A stretch of 23,679 nt of DNA from an uncultured Lactobacillus sp. (GCA_945281075.1 CALYQE010000012.1:1-23679), one strand, 5' to 3'. Positions 8,619 to 17,890 are shown, counted from the stretch's first letter. Numbers and translations are program-made. Notes: a model not told the origin generated them from the letters alone.

Positions 8619-10535
8619 ATGGATTATGAACTGTTAGCCAATCAAATTATTCCTTTAGTTGGTGGCTTGAAAAATATTGACCAGGTGTGGAACTGTACCA
8701 CCCGCTTGCGCTTCAAATTAGTTGATAACTCTTTGGTTCAGGATCAACAGATTCAGAACCTAAACGGTGTTTTAGGTACGCAGAAAAGAAACGATCAGTA
8801 CCAAATTATTATTGGCAATGAAGTGGCAGAAGTAGAAAAAGTGCTGGCGCAGAAAATGGGCGAAAAGCCGGTCCAGACTGCCCCAGCTGAAGGCAGCGGC
8901 GCGTCAAAGAAAAAAGAGGGGATTTTTAACCAGCTTATTGACGCTATTTCGAGTATTTTCACACCGATTTTACCGGCAATTATTGGCGCGGGAATGATGA
9001 AATGTATTTTATCAATTCTGACGCTTGTGCATGCGGTTTCGCCCGAAAGCGGCGTTTATCTTGTGTTCTTTATGATTTCGGACGCTGCCTTTTACTTTTT
9101 ACCATTTCTGATTGGTGCCTCAGCAGCCAAAAGATTTCATTTGAATGAATTCCTCGGTCTGTCAACAGCTGGAGTTTTGCTTTACCCCACTTTAATCAAT
9201 GGTGCCGCCAAGCATTTGCCGCCAATGAATTTTTTGGGATTAAAAATTCCATATTTGAGTTATAGTTCATCGGTCATCCCGATCATTTTGGTGGTTTGGC
9301 TGATGAGCTATGTGTATAAATATCTTGATAAGTACATTCCCAAAGTCTTTCGATTTATCTTAACACCTGTTTTGGCAATGATTATTACAATACCGATTGG
9401 TTTGTTTGCCTTGGCACCGCTGGGTAATTATTTGGGCATGCTGTTGTCTTCAATTTTAGACTGGCTGTTCACTAACGCGGGACCATTAGCCGGCTTTTTA
9501 CTGGCAGGTTTCAATCCATTAATCGTCATGACGGGGATGCACTATGCAATCATGCCGATTGCCATCCAAAATTTGGCTAGGACGGGTTATGATAACTTTT
9601 GGCTGCCGTTTGCCTTGATTAGTAATGTGGCTCAAGCCGGTGCCTTGCTCGCACTTGGTTTTAAGTTTAAAAAAGCTGAAGATAAATCGATTGCTTTTTC
9701 AACCAGTGCCTCAGCTATTTTAGGCGTCACGGAACCGGGGCTATTTGGCGTAACGCTTAAATTGAAAAAGCCGTTATATGCCGCAATGTTTGCTGGTGGT
9801 GTCGGCGGACTGGTTGGCGTCTTACTAGGCGTTCGTACTTATTCTTTTAGTGCTCCTAATATTCTCATTCTTCCGACTTATATTGCTCCTAATGGCAGTA
9901 TGCAAGGGTTAATTGCTATTGTCAGTGCGATTAGTATCAGTTTTGTTTTGGCCTTCATCTTAACTTGCTTTTTAAAAATTGATAGCTTAAATCCAAAATC
10001 GGAATCGCCAACTGCAGCTGCAACTAATTCTGAACCTGTATCCTTTAAATATTCAACTAAGGAGCAGTCTGAAAATGAGCTTGAAGCAATTACCAGTCCC
10101 GTATTTGGAACGTTGCAAGACATTAAGACTGTTCCGGATGAGACATTTGCCGACGAGATAATTGGTCAAGGGGTGGCGGTAATGCCAAGTCAAGGAAAGG
10201 TCTTCGCCCCGTTTGACGGCGAGATTACTATGACTTTTCACACCAAACATGCCTTGGCATTCACGTCCGAAAATGGTGTTGAAGTATTGGTTCACGTCGG
10301 AATTGATACAGTAGAACTAAATGGCGAAGGATTCAAACTGCTAAAGCAGAAAGGCGACCGGGTCAAGCGGGGCGACCTGGTACTAGAATTTTCGCCGGAA
10401 ACGATTGCTAAACATGGCTACTCGGCAATTACGCCAGTGGTAATAACCAATTACAAAAAATTTGGTGGAATTACGCGGCTTCTTGACCAAACTGAAGTTT
10501 CACCGCAGGATGTCATCATGAGAATTAAACAATAA
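8619..10535 (+). CDS. bglP: Beta-glucoside PTS permease EIIBCA (BglP type)
   Basis: Membrane permease that phosphorylates beta-glucosides during uptake. The domain order is B-C-A. EIIB at about 1-90 has phospho-Cys26 in WNCTTRLRF. EIIC at about 100-470 has many membrane segments (for example IMTGMHYAIMPIAIQNLA and the GVTEPGLFGVTLKLKKPLYA stretch). EIIA, from about 500, has HTKHALAF and phospho-His559 in LVHVGIDTV. At 638 aa it is a full-length fusion. The ribosome binding site AGGAGA (8608-8613) overlaps the GH1 stop, so the two genes are coupled. EIIs of this kind phosphorylate and inactivate their LicT partner when substrate is absent, which fits the antiterminator at 3242. The exact sugar cannot be told. 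Confidence 0.93.
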   Translation: MDYELLANQIIPLVGGLKNIDQVWNCTTRLRFKLVDNSLVQDQQIQNLNGVLGTQKRNDQYQIIIGNEVAEVEKVLAQKMGEKPVQTAPAEGSGASKKKEGIFNQLIDAISSIFTPILPAIIGAGMMKCILSILTLVHAVSPESGVYLVFFMISDAAFYFLPFLIGASAAKRFHLNEFLGLSTAGVLLYPTLINGAAKHLPPMNFLGLKIPYLSYSSSVIPIILVVWLMSYVYKYLDKYIPKVFRFILTPVLAMIITIPIGLFALAPLGNYLGMLLSSILDWLFTNAGPLAGFLLAGFNPLIVMTGMHYAIMPIAIQNLARTGYDNFWLPFALISNVAQAGALLALGFKFKKAEDKSIAFSTSASAILGVTEPGLFGVTLKLKKPLYAAMFAGGVGGLVGVLLGVRTYSFSAPNILILPTYIAPNGSMQGLIAIVSAISISFVLAFILTCFLKIDSLNPKSESPTAAATNSEPVSFKYSTKEQSENELEAITSPVFGTLQDIKTVPDETFADEIIGQGVAVMPSQGKVFAPFDGEITMTFHTKHALAFTSENGVEVLVHVGIDTVELNGEGFKLLKQKGDRVKRGDLVLEFSPETIAKHGYSAITPVVITNYKKFGGITRLLDQTEVSPQDVIMRIKQ

Positions 10536-10540
10536 AAGCA

Positions 10541-10570
10541 AAAAAGCATTACCGTCAGGTAATGCTTTTT
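10541..10570. terminator. Bidirectional terminator between the PTS gene and the CBS-ACT gene
   Basis: AAAAAGCATTACC (10541-10553), loop GTCA, GGTAATGCTTTTT (10558-10570): a perfect 13-bp inverted repeat with A and T flanks. It serves the + strand PTS operon and the - strand gene ending at 10588. Confidence 0.93.
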
Positions 10571-10587
10571 AGTTGCTTATTTTTGGC

Positions 10588-11295
10588 TTACTCATCAACT
10601 GGATCGTTAAGAAAGACGCCTGGGTTTTCATCACTCATAATGGTCATTCCGGCTTGCAAGTCTTCAATTTCGGCAACCACATAGCCCTTAGCTTCCAGTC
10701 GCTTAACGATTGCTTTCATGGTATCCTCAGTTACCCCGGCAGGAAGAGTGAACAAGATTCTGCGGACAAAGTTGTCATTGACTTCTGCTGCGGAAGCATC
10801 TAAACTCATAACGCCGGCAATTTCAGAATATTTGCTGATCGCTTTAGCCATTTTAACCAAGTTGCCACGTGCATTGTCTGTCAAAACAGTTAAAACGTAA
10901 GAACCGGTTTTAATGTTCCAAGCATCTGAAAGCATGTCAAGCAGCCGTGAGTGCGTTAGAATCCCGTAAAATTTATTTTCTTCATCCAGAACAGAAATGT
11001 ATGGTAAATCTCTAATTGTGAAGAAAACTTTAAAAAACGGGGAATTAACCTTAATCGTTTTTGTTGCATTCTTTAGCAAGTAAGTAACGGGCAGATCCAT
11101 TTCCTTGCCTTGTGATTTATGGCGGTAAATGTGCATTTTATAAATGTTACCCCGGAAAATTGTGCCCGTATCATCTAAAATAGGCACACAACGGTAGCCT
11201 GAATCCTCTAAAATCTTTAGAGCTTCTTCAAGAGTTGCGTGTTCGTTGACAGTCGTTAAATAATCTTTTTTAATAACTAAAGATTTGATGAGCAT
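10588..11295 (-). CDS. CBS-ACT domain protein, probable c-di-AMP-binding protein CbpA
   Basis: A 235-aa cytoplasmic regulatory protein. The N-terminal part (about 1-125) contains a CBS pair: one repeat around TVNEHATLEEALKILEDSG, the second ending FYGILTHSRLLDML. The C-terminal part (about 135-215), with YVLTVLTDNARGNLVKMAKAI, looks like an ACT domain. In Listeria and lactobacilli proteins of this build bind cyclic di-AMP and are called CbpA. That assignment is by architecture and recall, not by a visible binding motif. The start codon is ATG at 11295 reading leftward, with GGAGG (complement of 11303-11307) eight bases upstream. It is a single-gene unit convergent with the PTS operon and divergent from pth. 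Confidence 0.75.
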   Translation of the reverse strand: MLIKSLVIKKDYLTTVNEHATLEEALKILEDSGYRCVPILDDTGTIFRGNIYKMHIYRHKSQGKEMDLPVTYLLKNATKTIKVNSPFFKVFFTIRDLPYISVLDEENKFYGILTHSRLLDMLSDAWNIKTGSYVLTVLTDNARGNLVKMAKAISKYSEIAGVMSLDASAAEVNDNFVRRILFTLPAGVTEDTMKAIVKRLEAKGYVVAEIEDLQAGMTIMSDENPGVFLNDPVDE

Positions 11296-11330
11296 GAAAG
11301 TGCCTCCACTTAATAAAATTATTACGCTTT

Positions 11331-11339
11331 ATTATATCA
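11331..11339 (-). promoter_or_regulatory. Extended -10 promoter for the CBS-ACT gene
   Basis: Reading leftward, TGATATAAT gives a perfect TATAAT (complement of 11331-11336) with the TGn extension. No good -35 match is visible, which extended -10 promoters can tolerate. The start codon follows about 35 bases on. Confidence 0.7.
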
Positions 11340-11466
11340 TAAAGAACTTTAATTAAATAAAAATTAAAACTATTTTTTTAAATAATACTGAGTTTATCAT
11401 GAGTTTGTTAACTTGAAAGTTTTAAAATCACTGTAACTTTCTGGTCAAATTGTCTCCGCTTGAATG

Positions 11467-11475
11467 TGCTATTAT
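11467..11475 (+). promoter_or_regulatory. Extended -10 promoter for pth-mfd
   Basis: TGCTATTAT is an extended -10 element about 30 bases before the pth start. The -35 region is poor. A lone GGTCAAA at 11443-11449 is not a full CtsR operator. Confidence 0.65.
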
Positions 11476-11505
11476 TAAAGACGATTAAAAGTAAGGAGTA
11501 ATCAA

Positions 11506-12072
11506 ATGAAGTTAATTGCGGGTCTCGGTAACCCAGGTAAAAAATACGACGGAACAAAGCATAATACCGGCTTTATGGCCATTGACCATTATTTGACCGA
11601 AAATAGGCTGCAACTCGAGCGAGAAAAGTTTGAAGGGCAGTACACCAAACAAAAAATAGCCGGTGAAGACATCATTTTCCTTGAGCCGCAAACGTATATG
11701 AATGATTCTGGGCGCTCAGTGGCGCAGTTTGCACGCTTTTTTAAAATTGCTCCGCAGGATATTTTGATTATTCATGACGACATGGATTTGCCGTTAGGTA
11801 AAATTCGCATTCGTGCAAATGGAAAGTCAGGCGGTCATAATGGAATTAAGAGCATTATCCGAGATTTGGGCTCCGATAAGTTCAATCGCTTAAAAATTGG
11901 AATCAAACATCCCGATAATGTGACCGAAGCCAGTGTGATTTCTTGGGTGCTTTCCCCGTTTAATGCGCAGCAGAATCAGCTAATGACGACTGCATTTACG
12001 ACCAGCGATCAAATAATAGCTGACTTTATTGCGGGCAAAGATAGTCAATTCTTAATGAACAAGTATAACTAA
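11506..12072 (+). CDS. pth: Peptidyl-tRNA hydrolase
   Basis: Releases tRNA from peptidyl-tRNA that drops off stalled ribosomes. The signature GLGNPGKKYDGTKHNTGF contains catalytic His19. HDDMDLPLGKIRIR carries the conserved Asp, and GKSGGHNGIKSI follows. At 188 aa it is standard length. AAGGAG at 11493-11498 precedes ATG 11506. Its TAA shares its last base with the ATG of mfd, so mfd is probably translated by coupling. Confidence 0.96.
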   Translation: MKLIAGLGNPGKKYDGTKHNTGFMAIDHYLTENRLQLEREKFEGQYTKQKIAGEDIIFLEPQTYMNDSGRSVAQFARFFKIAPQDILIIHDDMDLPLGKIRIRANGKSGGHNGIKSIIRDLGSDKFNRLKIGIKHPDNVTEASVISWVLSPFNAQQNQLMTTAFTTSDQIIADFIAGKDSQFLMNKYN

Positions 12073-15000
12073 TGATGCGTTTAACAGACTTAATTAAAAA
12101 AGATCAGGATTTAACCAGTTTTATTGCCGAAACAGTCAAAGTAAAAAACTCACTTATCACGGGCGCTAACGCCGGTGCTTTTAGTCTATTATTATGCCAA
12201 ATTGTTACTGAACTTGAGCGGCCATTAATTTTAATAGAAGAAAATGAAAGCAAGGCCCAAAAGATTTATGCTGAATTAAATGCAATATTGCCGGAGCAAA
12301 GTGTCCGGGCTTTTCCACTTGATGCGACCATTGCGACCCAGGGGGCGGTAAGTTCCCCCGATGAATTAAGCAGCCGAATTCAAACGCTTAACTTTTTACT
12401 TAGCGGGCAAAAGGGAATTGTTGTCACTACACCACAAGGCCTGCAGTATAAGCTGTCTGATCCAGCGCAGTATCAAGCGACTAGTCGCTTTTTTGCACCC
12501 GGAAAAGAATTTGATCTGGCAGCTTTAACCAGCTGGCTAGTTCAGGCAGGGTATTGGCGGGAAAACTTGATCGCTCGTCCGGGAGAGTTTGCCCTTCGGG
12601 GTGACATTCTCGATATTTATCCGCTTGATCGGGAGAATCCAGTTAGACTAGAATTTTTTGGCGATGAGATCGACACGATTAAAGAATTTGATCTTGCCAG
12701 TCAGCGCAGCCAAAAGCAAATTGAACAAATAACGGTTGCAGCTGCCCAAGACCGCGTCTTTACTGAGGTGGATTTTGCGCGTGCAAAAGTGCAAATCGAG
12801 CAGGCAATGGCGTCTGCTCCTGCGCCTGAAAAAGCCGTTAAAGATCATTTCACGCAAATTCTTGACGAGCTGCAAGATCAGGCTTTGCCGCAAAACTATG
12901 CTTTTCTAGTTGACTTTTTGCTTGAACAGCCCAGCAGCTTACTGGATTATTTAAAACAAGACGGATTAGTTTTACTCGATGATTGGCCACTGATTGATCA
13001 GGCCGTTAAAAAGGTTGATCAGCAAAATGCCGCTTTTATCGATGATGAATTAAAAACAGGAGCCCTTCTTCCCGGTCAAGAGATTCGCACTAATTTTCAA
13101 CAAGTTTGGTCAAAAGATCAGCATAGCCATCTGTACTTTTCATTGTTTCAGCACAGTCTTGGCAGAGTCCGTTTAAATCAGCTCTTTGACTGGCAGACCC
13201 GTGAACCAGAGCAATTCTTTAGTCAAATGCCCTTAATCAAAGCTGAAATTGAGTCATATCAAAAGAAGCGGCAAACGGTCATTTTACAGGCGGATAATGC
13301 CAAGCGCTCTCGTCAAATTAGTCAGACGATGGCTGAATTTGGGCTGGACGTGCCAATTGTTGCAGAAGATGACCTGGTTGAACAGCAGACCCAAATTACT
13401 GTCGGGGCCTTTACCAGTGGCTTTACCTTACCAAATAATAATTTAGTCTATTTAACCGAACACGAGCTGTTTAATAAAACTACGCGCCACACCCGGCGAG
13501 TTAAGACCTTGGAAAATGCCCAGCGCTTGCGAAACTACACGGAATTAAAACCGGGCGACTATGTCGTTCACGTCAATCACGGGATTGGGCGCTTTGAAGG
13601 AATCAAGACACTAGAAAATAATGGTGTTAAGCGCGACTATATCACGATTACCTACCAAAAGGGCGACCAGCTTTTTGTTCCGGCGGACCAGTTGAAATTG
13701 GTTCAAAAGTATGTTGCTTCAGAGGGCAAAACGCCGCATGTTAACAAGTTAGGCGGTTCTGAGTGGGCTAAGACCAAGCGCAAAGTACAAGCGCGAGTTG
13801 AAGACATTGCAGATGACTTGATTGACTTATACGCAAAGCGTGAATCCGAAAAAGGCTTTGTCTTTTCAAAAGATGATAGTTTGCAGCGCAAGTTTGAAGA
13901 CGACTTTCCTTACGTTGAAACGCCAGATCAGCTGCGTTCTTTAAAAGAAATAAAACACGATATGGAACAAGCAAAGCCAATGGATCGCTTATTGGTGGGC
14001 GACGTTGGCTTTGGAAAAACCGAGGTTGCGCTTCGAGCCGCGTTTAAGGCGATTCAGGATAATAAGCAAGTTGCTTTTCTGGTGCCGACAACGATTTTGG
14101 CTCAGCAGCATTACGAAACGATCCAAGATCGATTTAAGAATTATCCCGTCAACTATGCGGTTTTATCACGCTTTCAAACGCCAGCAGAGGCAAAAAAAAT
14201 CACTACCGGACTAAAGGACGGCAAAATTGACTTGGTGGTGGGAACGCATCGGCTGCTATCTAAAGACGTTCAGTTTAAGGATCTGGGGCTGTTAATCGTT
14301 GATGAAGAACAGCGTTTTGGCGTTAAGCATAAGGAAAGACTGAAAGAATTAAAAGCTAACATTGATGTTTTAACCTTAACGGCGACTCCGATTCCGCGAA
14401 CTTTGCACATGTCAATGGTTGGCGTTCGCGATCTGTCTGTTATGGAAACACCACCATCTAACCGCTACCCAATTCAAACTTATGTCATGGAACAAATTCC
14501 AAGCGTGATTAAGGATGCCTGCTTACGCGAAATGCAGCGTGATGGTCAGGTCTTTTACTTGCACAATCGAATTGATGACATTGACGAGGTGGTCAGTCAT
14601 TTGGAGGACTTGATGCCTACTGCCAGAATTGTCAGCGTGCATGGCCGGATGAGCAAAAATCAAATGGAAGATATTTTATACCGGTTTTTGAATCGTGAAT
14701 TTGATATCCTGGTGACAACGACCATCATTGAAACGGGGATTGACATGCCTAATGTCAACACCATGATTATTGAAGACGCTGACCATTATGGCTTAAGTCA
14801 ACTCTATCAGCTCCGTGGCCGAATTGGCCGCAGTGCCCGTTTGGCCTATGCCTACTTTTTATATCAGCCAAATAAAGTTTTAACCGAAATCGGGGAAAAA
14901 CGACTGGATGCGATTCGCGACTTTACCGAATTGGGCTCTGGCTTTAAGATTGCGATGCGTGATTTATCGATTCGGGGCGCGGGTAATATCTTAGGCGCCC

Positions 15001-15566
15001 AGCAGCATGGCTTTATTGATAGCGTTGGTTATGATCTTTATTCACAAATGCTTGCTGATGCAATTAAGGTCCGCAAGGGGCAGAAGAAGATCAAAAAGAG
15101 CAATGCCAAAATTGATCTGGGTCTGGAGGCATACATTCCAGATAGTTATATTAACGACCAGGAAGAAAAAATTGAGTTCTACAAAAAGATCAAGTCTGCC
15201 AGCCCTGAAGAAATTAACCAAATTCAGGATGAACTGCTTGATCGTTTCGGCGATTATCCGCTACCGGTCGAAAACTTATTGGCCGTATCGAAATTAAAAG
15301 CCGAAGCCGATTTTGCGCAAGTCCTGAATATTGTTAAAATAAATCAGCAAGTTAAAGTTGAGTTTGGGATGGCGGCAAGCAAGGAACTGCAAGGTCCAAA
15401 TATTTTTAAAGCATTAGAACATGTTTCGTTTAAGGCCAAAATCAATTTATCGCCACAGAAAAAAATGATCGTATTGCTAGAAGTTCCTGCTAAAGTAAAC
15501 CATCGTCAGCTTTTTAACGAACTGACTAACTTCATGGTTGCTGCGGGTGACATTATTCAAAGATAA
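12072..15566 (+). CDS. mfd: Transcription-repair coupling factor Mfd
   Basis: Recognises RNA polymerase stalled at DNA damage, displaces it and recruits UvrA. The UvrB-like N-terminal region contains ARPGEFALRGDILDIYP. A CarD-like polymerase-interaction domain lies at about 490-560 (PGDYVVHVNHGIGRFEG). A RecG-like SF2 motor follows, with Walker A GDVGFGKTE (Lys649), DEEQ box (744-747) and TATPIPRTL, then the TRCF C-terminal domain. The 1164-aa protein is full length. ATG 12072 overlaps the pth stop by one base; a second ATG follows at once, and no good ribosome binding site is seen, which favours coupling to pth. The pth-mfd pairing is conserved in Gram-positives. Confidence 0.96.
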   Translation: MMRLTDLIKKDQDLTSFIAETVKVKNSLITGANAGAFSLLLCQIVTELERPLILIEENESKAQKIYAELNAILPEQSVRAFPLDATIATQGAVSSPDELSSRIQTLNFLLSGQKGIVVTTPQGLQYKLSDPAQYQATSRFFAPGKEFDLAALTSWLVQAGYWRENLIARPGEFALRGDILDIYPLDRENPVRLEFFGDEIDTIKEFDLASQRSQKQIEQITVAAAQDRVFTEVDFARAKVQIEQAMASAPAPEKAVKDHFTQILDELQDQALPQNYAFLVDFLLEQPSSLLDYLKQDGLVLLDDWPLIDQAVKKVDQQNAAFIDDELKTGALLPGQEIRTNFQQVWSKDQHSHLYFSLFQHSLGRVRLNQLFDWQTREPEQFFSQMPLIKAEIESYQKKRQTVILQADNAKRSRQISQTMAEFGLDVPIVAEDDLVEQQTQITVGAFTSGFTLPNNNLVYLTEHELFNKTTRHTRRVKTLENAQRLRNYTELKPGDYVVHVNHGIGRFEGIKTLENNGVKRDYITITYQKGDQLFVPADQLKLVQKYVASEGKTPHVNKLGGSEWAKTKRKVQARVEDIADDLIDLYAKRESEKGFVFSKDDSLQRKFEDDFPYVETPDQLRSLKEIKHDMEQAKPMDRLLVGDVGFGKTEVALRAAFKAIQDNKQVAFLVPTTILAQQHYETIQDRFKNYPVNYAVLSRFQTPAEAKKITTGLKDGKIDLVVGTHRLLSKDVQFKDLGLLIVDEEQRFGVKHKERLKELKANIDVLTLTATPIPRTLHMSMVGVRDLSVMETPPSNRYPIQTYVMEQIPSVIKDACLREMQRDGQVFYLHNRIDDIDEVVSHLEDLMPTARIVSVHGRMSKNQMEDILYRFLNREFDILVTTTIIETGIDMPNVNTMIIEDADHYGLSQLYQLRGRIGRSARLAYAYFLYQPNKVLTEIGEKRLDAIRDFTELGSGFKIAMRDLSIRGAGNILGAQQHGFIDSVGYDLYSQMLADAIKVRKGQKKIKKSNAKIDLGLEAYIPDSYINDQEEKIEFYKKIKSASPEEINQIQDELLDRFGDYPLPVENLLAVSKLKAEADFAQVLNIVKINQQVKVEFGMAASKELQGPNIFKALEHVSFKAKINLSPQKKMIVLLEVPAKVNHRQLFNELTNFMVAAGDIIQR

Positions 15567-15579
15567 ATGAGGTTTGAGA

Positions 15580-15822
15580 ATGAGAATTGATAAATTTTTA
15601 AAAGTGTCGCGGCTGGTAAAAAGACGGCCAATCGCCAAAGAAATGGCCGATCAAGGTCGAATTAAAGTCAACGATCGAGTAGTTAAATCAAGCTACGAAG
15701 TCAAAGTAGGCGACATTATTGAGGTTGGCTACGGCGCCAAACTAGTTAAAGCAAAAGTCAACGAAATCCGCGAAACGACTAAAAAAGCGGAAGCCAGCGA
15801 ACTTTATGAACTAGTTGAGTAA
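15580..15822 (+). CDS. rqcP: S4-domain RNA-binding protein, RqcP/YabO type
   Basis: An 80-aa basic protein made almost wholly of one S4 RNA-binding domain (RIDKFLKVSRLVKRRPIAKEMADQGRIKVN). By position (after mfd, before divIC) and size it matches B. subtilis YabO/RqcP, which acts with RqcH on stalled 50S subunits in Ala-tailing quality control. The start is ATG 15580, seven bases after TGAGG (15568-15572); an upstream in-frame TTG would be too close to that site. The SD sequence lies right behind the mfd stop, so it is in the same operon. Confidence 0.88.
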   Translation: MRIDKFLKVSRLVKRRPIAKEMADQGRIKVNDRVVKSSYEVKVGDIIEVGYGAKLVKAKVNEIRETTKKAEASELYELVE

Positions 15823-15837
15823 TTACTATATTATTAA

Positions 15838-15866
15838 ATGACTTTTATAATTGGCCTTGCTATAAT
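15838..15866 (+). promoter_or_regulatory. Promoter for divIC
   Basis: ATGACT (15838-15843), a 17-bp spacer and TATAAT (15861-15866) with a TGC extension. It lies just after the S4 gene and gives divIC and the genes behind it their own start. Confidence 0.8.
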
Positions 15867-15901
15867 GAATTTAGTATTTTTAGTAACAGAGGATGAAGAC
15901 T

Positions 15902-16276
15902 ATGAAGGGACCACGTATTTACAATTCGCTTAGTCCGGAAGAGCGGATTGCACGCTTGCAGCGTCAACAAGAGAAACGGGAAAAAGAAGTGCATCGGGTT
16001 CGACGCAATCGAATTATTGCGGTGTTTGCCGTTTTATTTGTCATTTTGGGCTTTCAAATTGGCTATGCCCATGCGCAAACTAACCGTATTAACGAGCAAG
16101 TGCAGACATCGAAACAATCGCTGAGTAAGATTAATGATCAAAAAAGTGCCTTAACGGCTAAGCGTGACGACTTAAAAGATCCTGATTACGTAGCCAAGCT
16201 TGTCCGCTTTAAATTTTTGTATTCGAAACCAAACGAGAAAGTTTATAACATCCCCGAGGACAAAGATAATAACTGA
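15902..16276 (+). CDS. divIC: Septum formation initiator DivIC/FtsB family
   Basis: Cell-division protein that bridges FtsL and DivIB at the septum. The layout is classic: a basic, coiled N-terminal cytoplasmic part (about 1-40), one membrane helix (IIAVFAVLFVILGFQIGYA, about 41-60), then an outside coiled coil (TNRINEQVQTSKQSLSKIND) and a short tail with the DPDYVAKLVRFKFLYSKPNE motif. The protein is 124 aa. ATG 15902 was chosen because AGAGGA (15888-15893) is eight bases upstream; the in-frame ATG at 15893 overlaps that site. The stop overlaps the next start (TGATG). Confidence 0.92.
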   Translation: MKGPRIYNSLSPEERIARLQRQQEKREKEVHRVRRNRIIAVFAVLFVILGFQIGYAHAQTNRINEQVQTSKQSLSKINDQKSALTAKRDDLKDPDYVAKLVRFKFLYSKPNEKVYNIPEDKDNN

Positions 16277-16641
16277 TGAAGTATCAAGTAGGACAAAGAG
16301 TTACGGGCATTATTAACAATATCACGGATTTGGGTATCTTTATGTCGCTTCCCCAAAGGTCTTCCGGCCTGATTCATCGCAGTGACTTTGGTGATAATTG
16401 GGAGCATGAGCGCCGTCGTTACCAAATTGGCGAGCAGCTCCGCGTGGTCGTGGTCAATTTTCATAAAGGTAAAATAGGTTTATCTAAAATGAGGGTAAAT
16501 GACCCTGACTTAATTGATCATACTAATCAATTTTCAGACACAAAAAATGAAAACTTTTTGTCGACTTTGACAAAAACCATGCAGGATGGACAAAAAGAAA
16601 TTAAGAAGTTACAGCAAGATTTAAATGATTATGCAAATTGA
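16276..16641 (+). CDS. S1 RNA-binding domain protein (YabR-like)
   Basis: A 121-aa protein with one N-terminal S1 domain (YQVGQRVTGIINNITDLGIF ... GLIHRSDF ... GKIGLSKM). A charged helical tail (DGQKEIKKLQQDLND) follows. It matches YabR, whose exact role is unknown; RNA or ribosome binding is inferred from the fold. It shares one base with divIC and overlaps tilS, so all three appear to be translated in a chain. Confidence 0.88.
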   Translation: MKYQVGQRVTGIINNITDLGIFMSLPQRSSGLIHRSDFGDNWEHERRRYQIGEQLRVVVVNFHKGKIGLSKMRVNDPDLIDHTNQFSDTKNENFLSTLTKTMQDGQKEIKKLQQDLNDYAN

Positions 16642-17890
16642 TGAATTTTTTCGCAGTCATCAGCTTCCGTTAAAAGATCAAACAATTGTCATTGCAACAA
16701 GTGGTGGTCCTGATTCAATGGCACTGCTTGATCTTTTTTATTCCGGCCAAAAAAAGCATCATTACCGTTTAGTTGCGGCCCATCTGGATCATGGCCTGCG
16801 GGCAGATTCTGGCCAAGAAATTAAGGTGATTGAACAATATTGTCGGGCAAAAGAGATCAAGGTTGTCAATGGCGTTTGGCCGCAAGCATTGCATCCTCTG
16901 CAAGGCGTTGAAGCGGCAGCGCGGCAATACCGTTATGCTTTTTTGACCCGCATTGTTGAAGAGCAGGGAGCCGCCTATCTGGTAACGGCGCATCATTGCG
17001 ATGACTTATTAGAGAACATTTTGCTCAAGTTTATTCGCTCGGGTAATCCCAGTGAAATGAGCAGTCTGCACGCAGTTAGCCGCATGCACGGCAAATTATT
17101 ACTGCGGCCGCTATTAAGTTTTGAGAAAAAAACGCTGCTTTCATATGTTGAAGAAAAAAAGATTCCGTATGTTATTGATCGCACTAATGAAGAGGACGAT
17201 GTTCTGCGCAACCGGCTGCGCCACCATCTGATACCACTGTTAAAGCAAGAAAATCCCGTCATTGGTCAAAATGCGCTACGCTTTAGCCAGCAATTAATGG
17301 TCATGTCTGATCTGGCCAGTCAGAATCTAGCGCAAATTAAACAGCCAGAGCCTTTTCTCAATGTGGCCTATCGGCTTGAGCGAACGGCTCTTGCCCACAT
17401 GCCTTCTGAGCAGCAAACGGCTTACTGGCAGCAGTTTATTTGGAAAAACTGGCATGTTCGCGTCAATGAACAGTTAGGGCATTTTCAATTGTTAAGCTAT
17501 CAGAACTATTTTTATTTGCTAGCGAATAATCTTCCGCGGCCTACTCAGCGCTTTAGCGTTACCACGGGTCAAAGTTTTGTTTTTAATAAAAGAAAACTGC
17601 GACTGACTAGTGCAGTAGAAGAAAATAGACCACTAATTGGCCGGTTTTACGCCCCTATTAATGCTCAATTGACCGCGGGCTCATTAAAACAAGGGGCCAA
17701 GCTGCTTCTAAAAACGGGCGAGCACGTCAAGAGTAAGAAAAAGTTTGCTGCTAGCGCGATTCCAAGTGCGCTTCGACCTTTTTGCTTGACGATTTATGCT
17801 GATGATCAGCCGGTCTTTGTGGAAAAGACCTACACTAATCAGCATGTGGCAAGTGATTTTCAACAATATTATTTGTACGATCATATTTGA
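16631..17890 (+). CDS. tilS: tRNA(Ile)-lysidine synthetase TilS
   Basis: Converts C34 of the CAU-anticodon tRNA-Ile to lysidine, so that it reads AUA and carries Ile; essential. The PP-loop ATP motif SGGPDSMALL follows IVIATS, then AAHLDHGLRADS and TAHHCDDLLEN; a C-terminal TilS domain ends the protein. The length is 419 aa from ATG 16631 or 421 aa from ATG 16625. Neither has a clear ribosome binding site, and both lie inside the end of the S1 gene, so coupling is likely. I prefer 16631 (MQIDEFF) by feel of the family start. The stop lies in the first copy of a 12-bp tandem repeat. Confidence 0.93.
   Translation: MQIDEFFRSHQLPLKDQTIVIATSGGPDSMALLDLFYSGQKKHHYRLVAAHLDHGLRADSGQEIKVIEQYCRAKEIKVVNGVWPQALHPLQGVEAAARQYRYAFLTRIVEEQGAAYLVTAHHCDDLLENILLKFIRSGNPSEMSSLHAVSRMHGKLLLRPLLSFEKKTLLSYVEEKKIPYVIDRTNEEDDVLRNRLRHHLIPLLKQENPVIGQNALRFSQQLMVMSDLASQNLAQIKQPEPFLNVAYRLERTALAHMPSEQQTAYWQQFIWKNWHVRVNEQLGHFQLLSYQNYFYLLANNLPRPTQRFSVTTGQSFVFNKRKLRLTSAVEENRPLIGRFYAPINAQLTAGSLKQGAKLLLKTGEHVKSKKKFAASAIPSALRPFCLTIYADDQPVFVEKTYTNQHVASDFQQYYLYDHI

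Larger units (their letters stand above)
11296..11505. other. AT-rich divergent intergenic region
   Basis: About 210 bp between the divergent CBS-ACT and pth genes. It holds the two facing promoters. The middle (about 11340-11440) is very AT-rich, with no hairpin terminator, no convincing open frame and no RNA gene that I can recognise. Confidence 0.7.

Noticed and set aside
11443..11459. Possible CtsR heat-shock operator before pth
   Set aside because: GGTCAAA occurs once; the second heptad three bases later does not match (TCTCCGC), so the direct repeat needed is absent.
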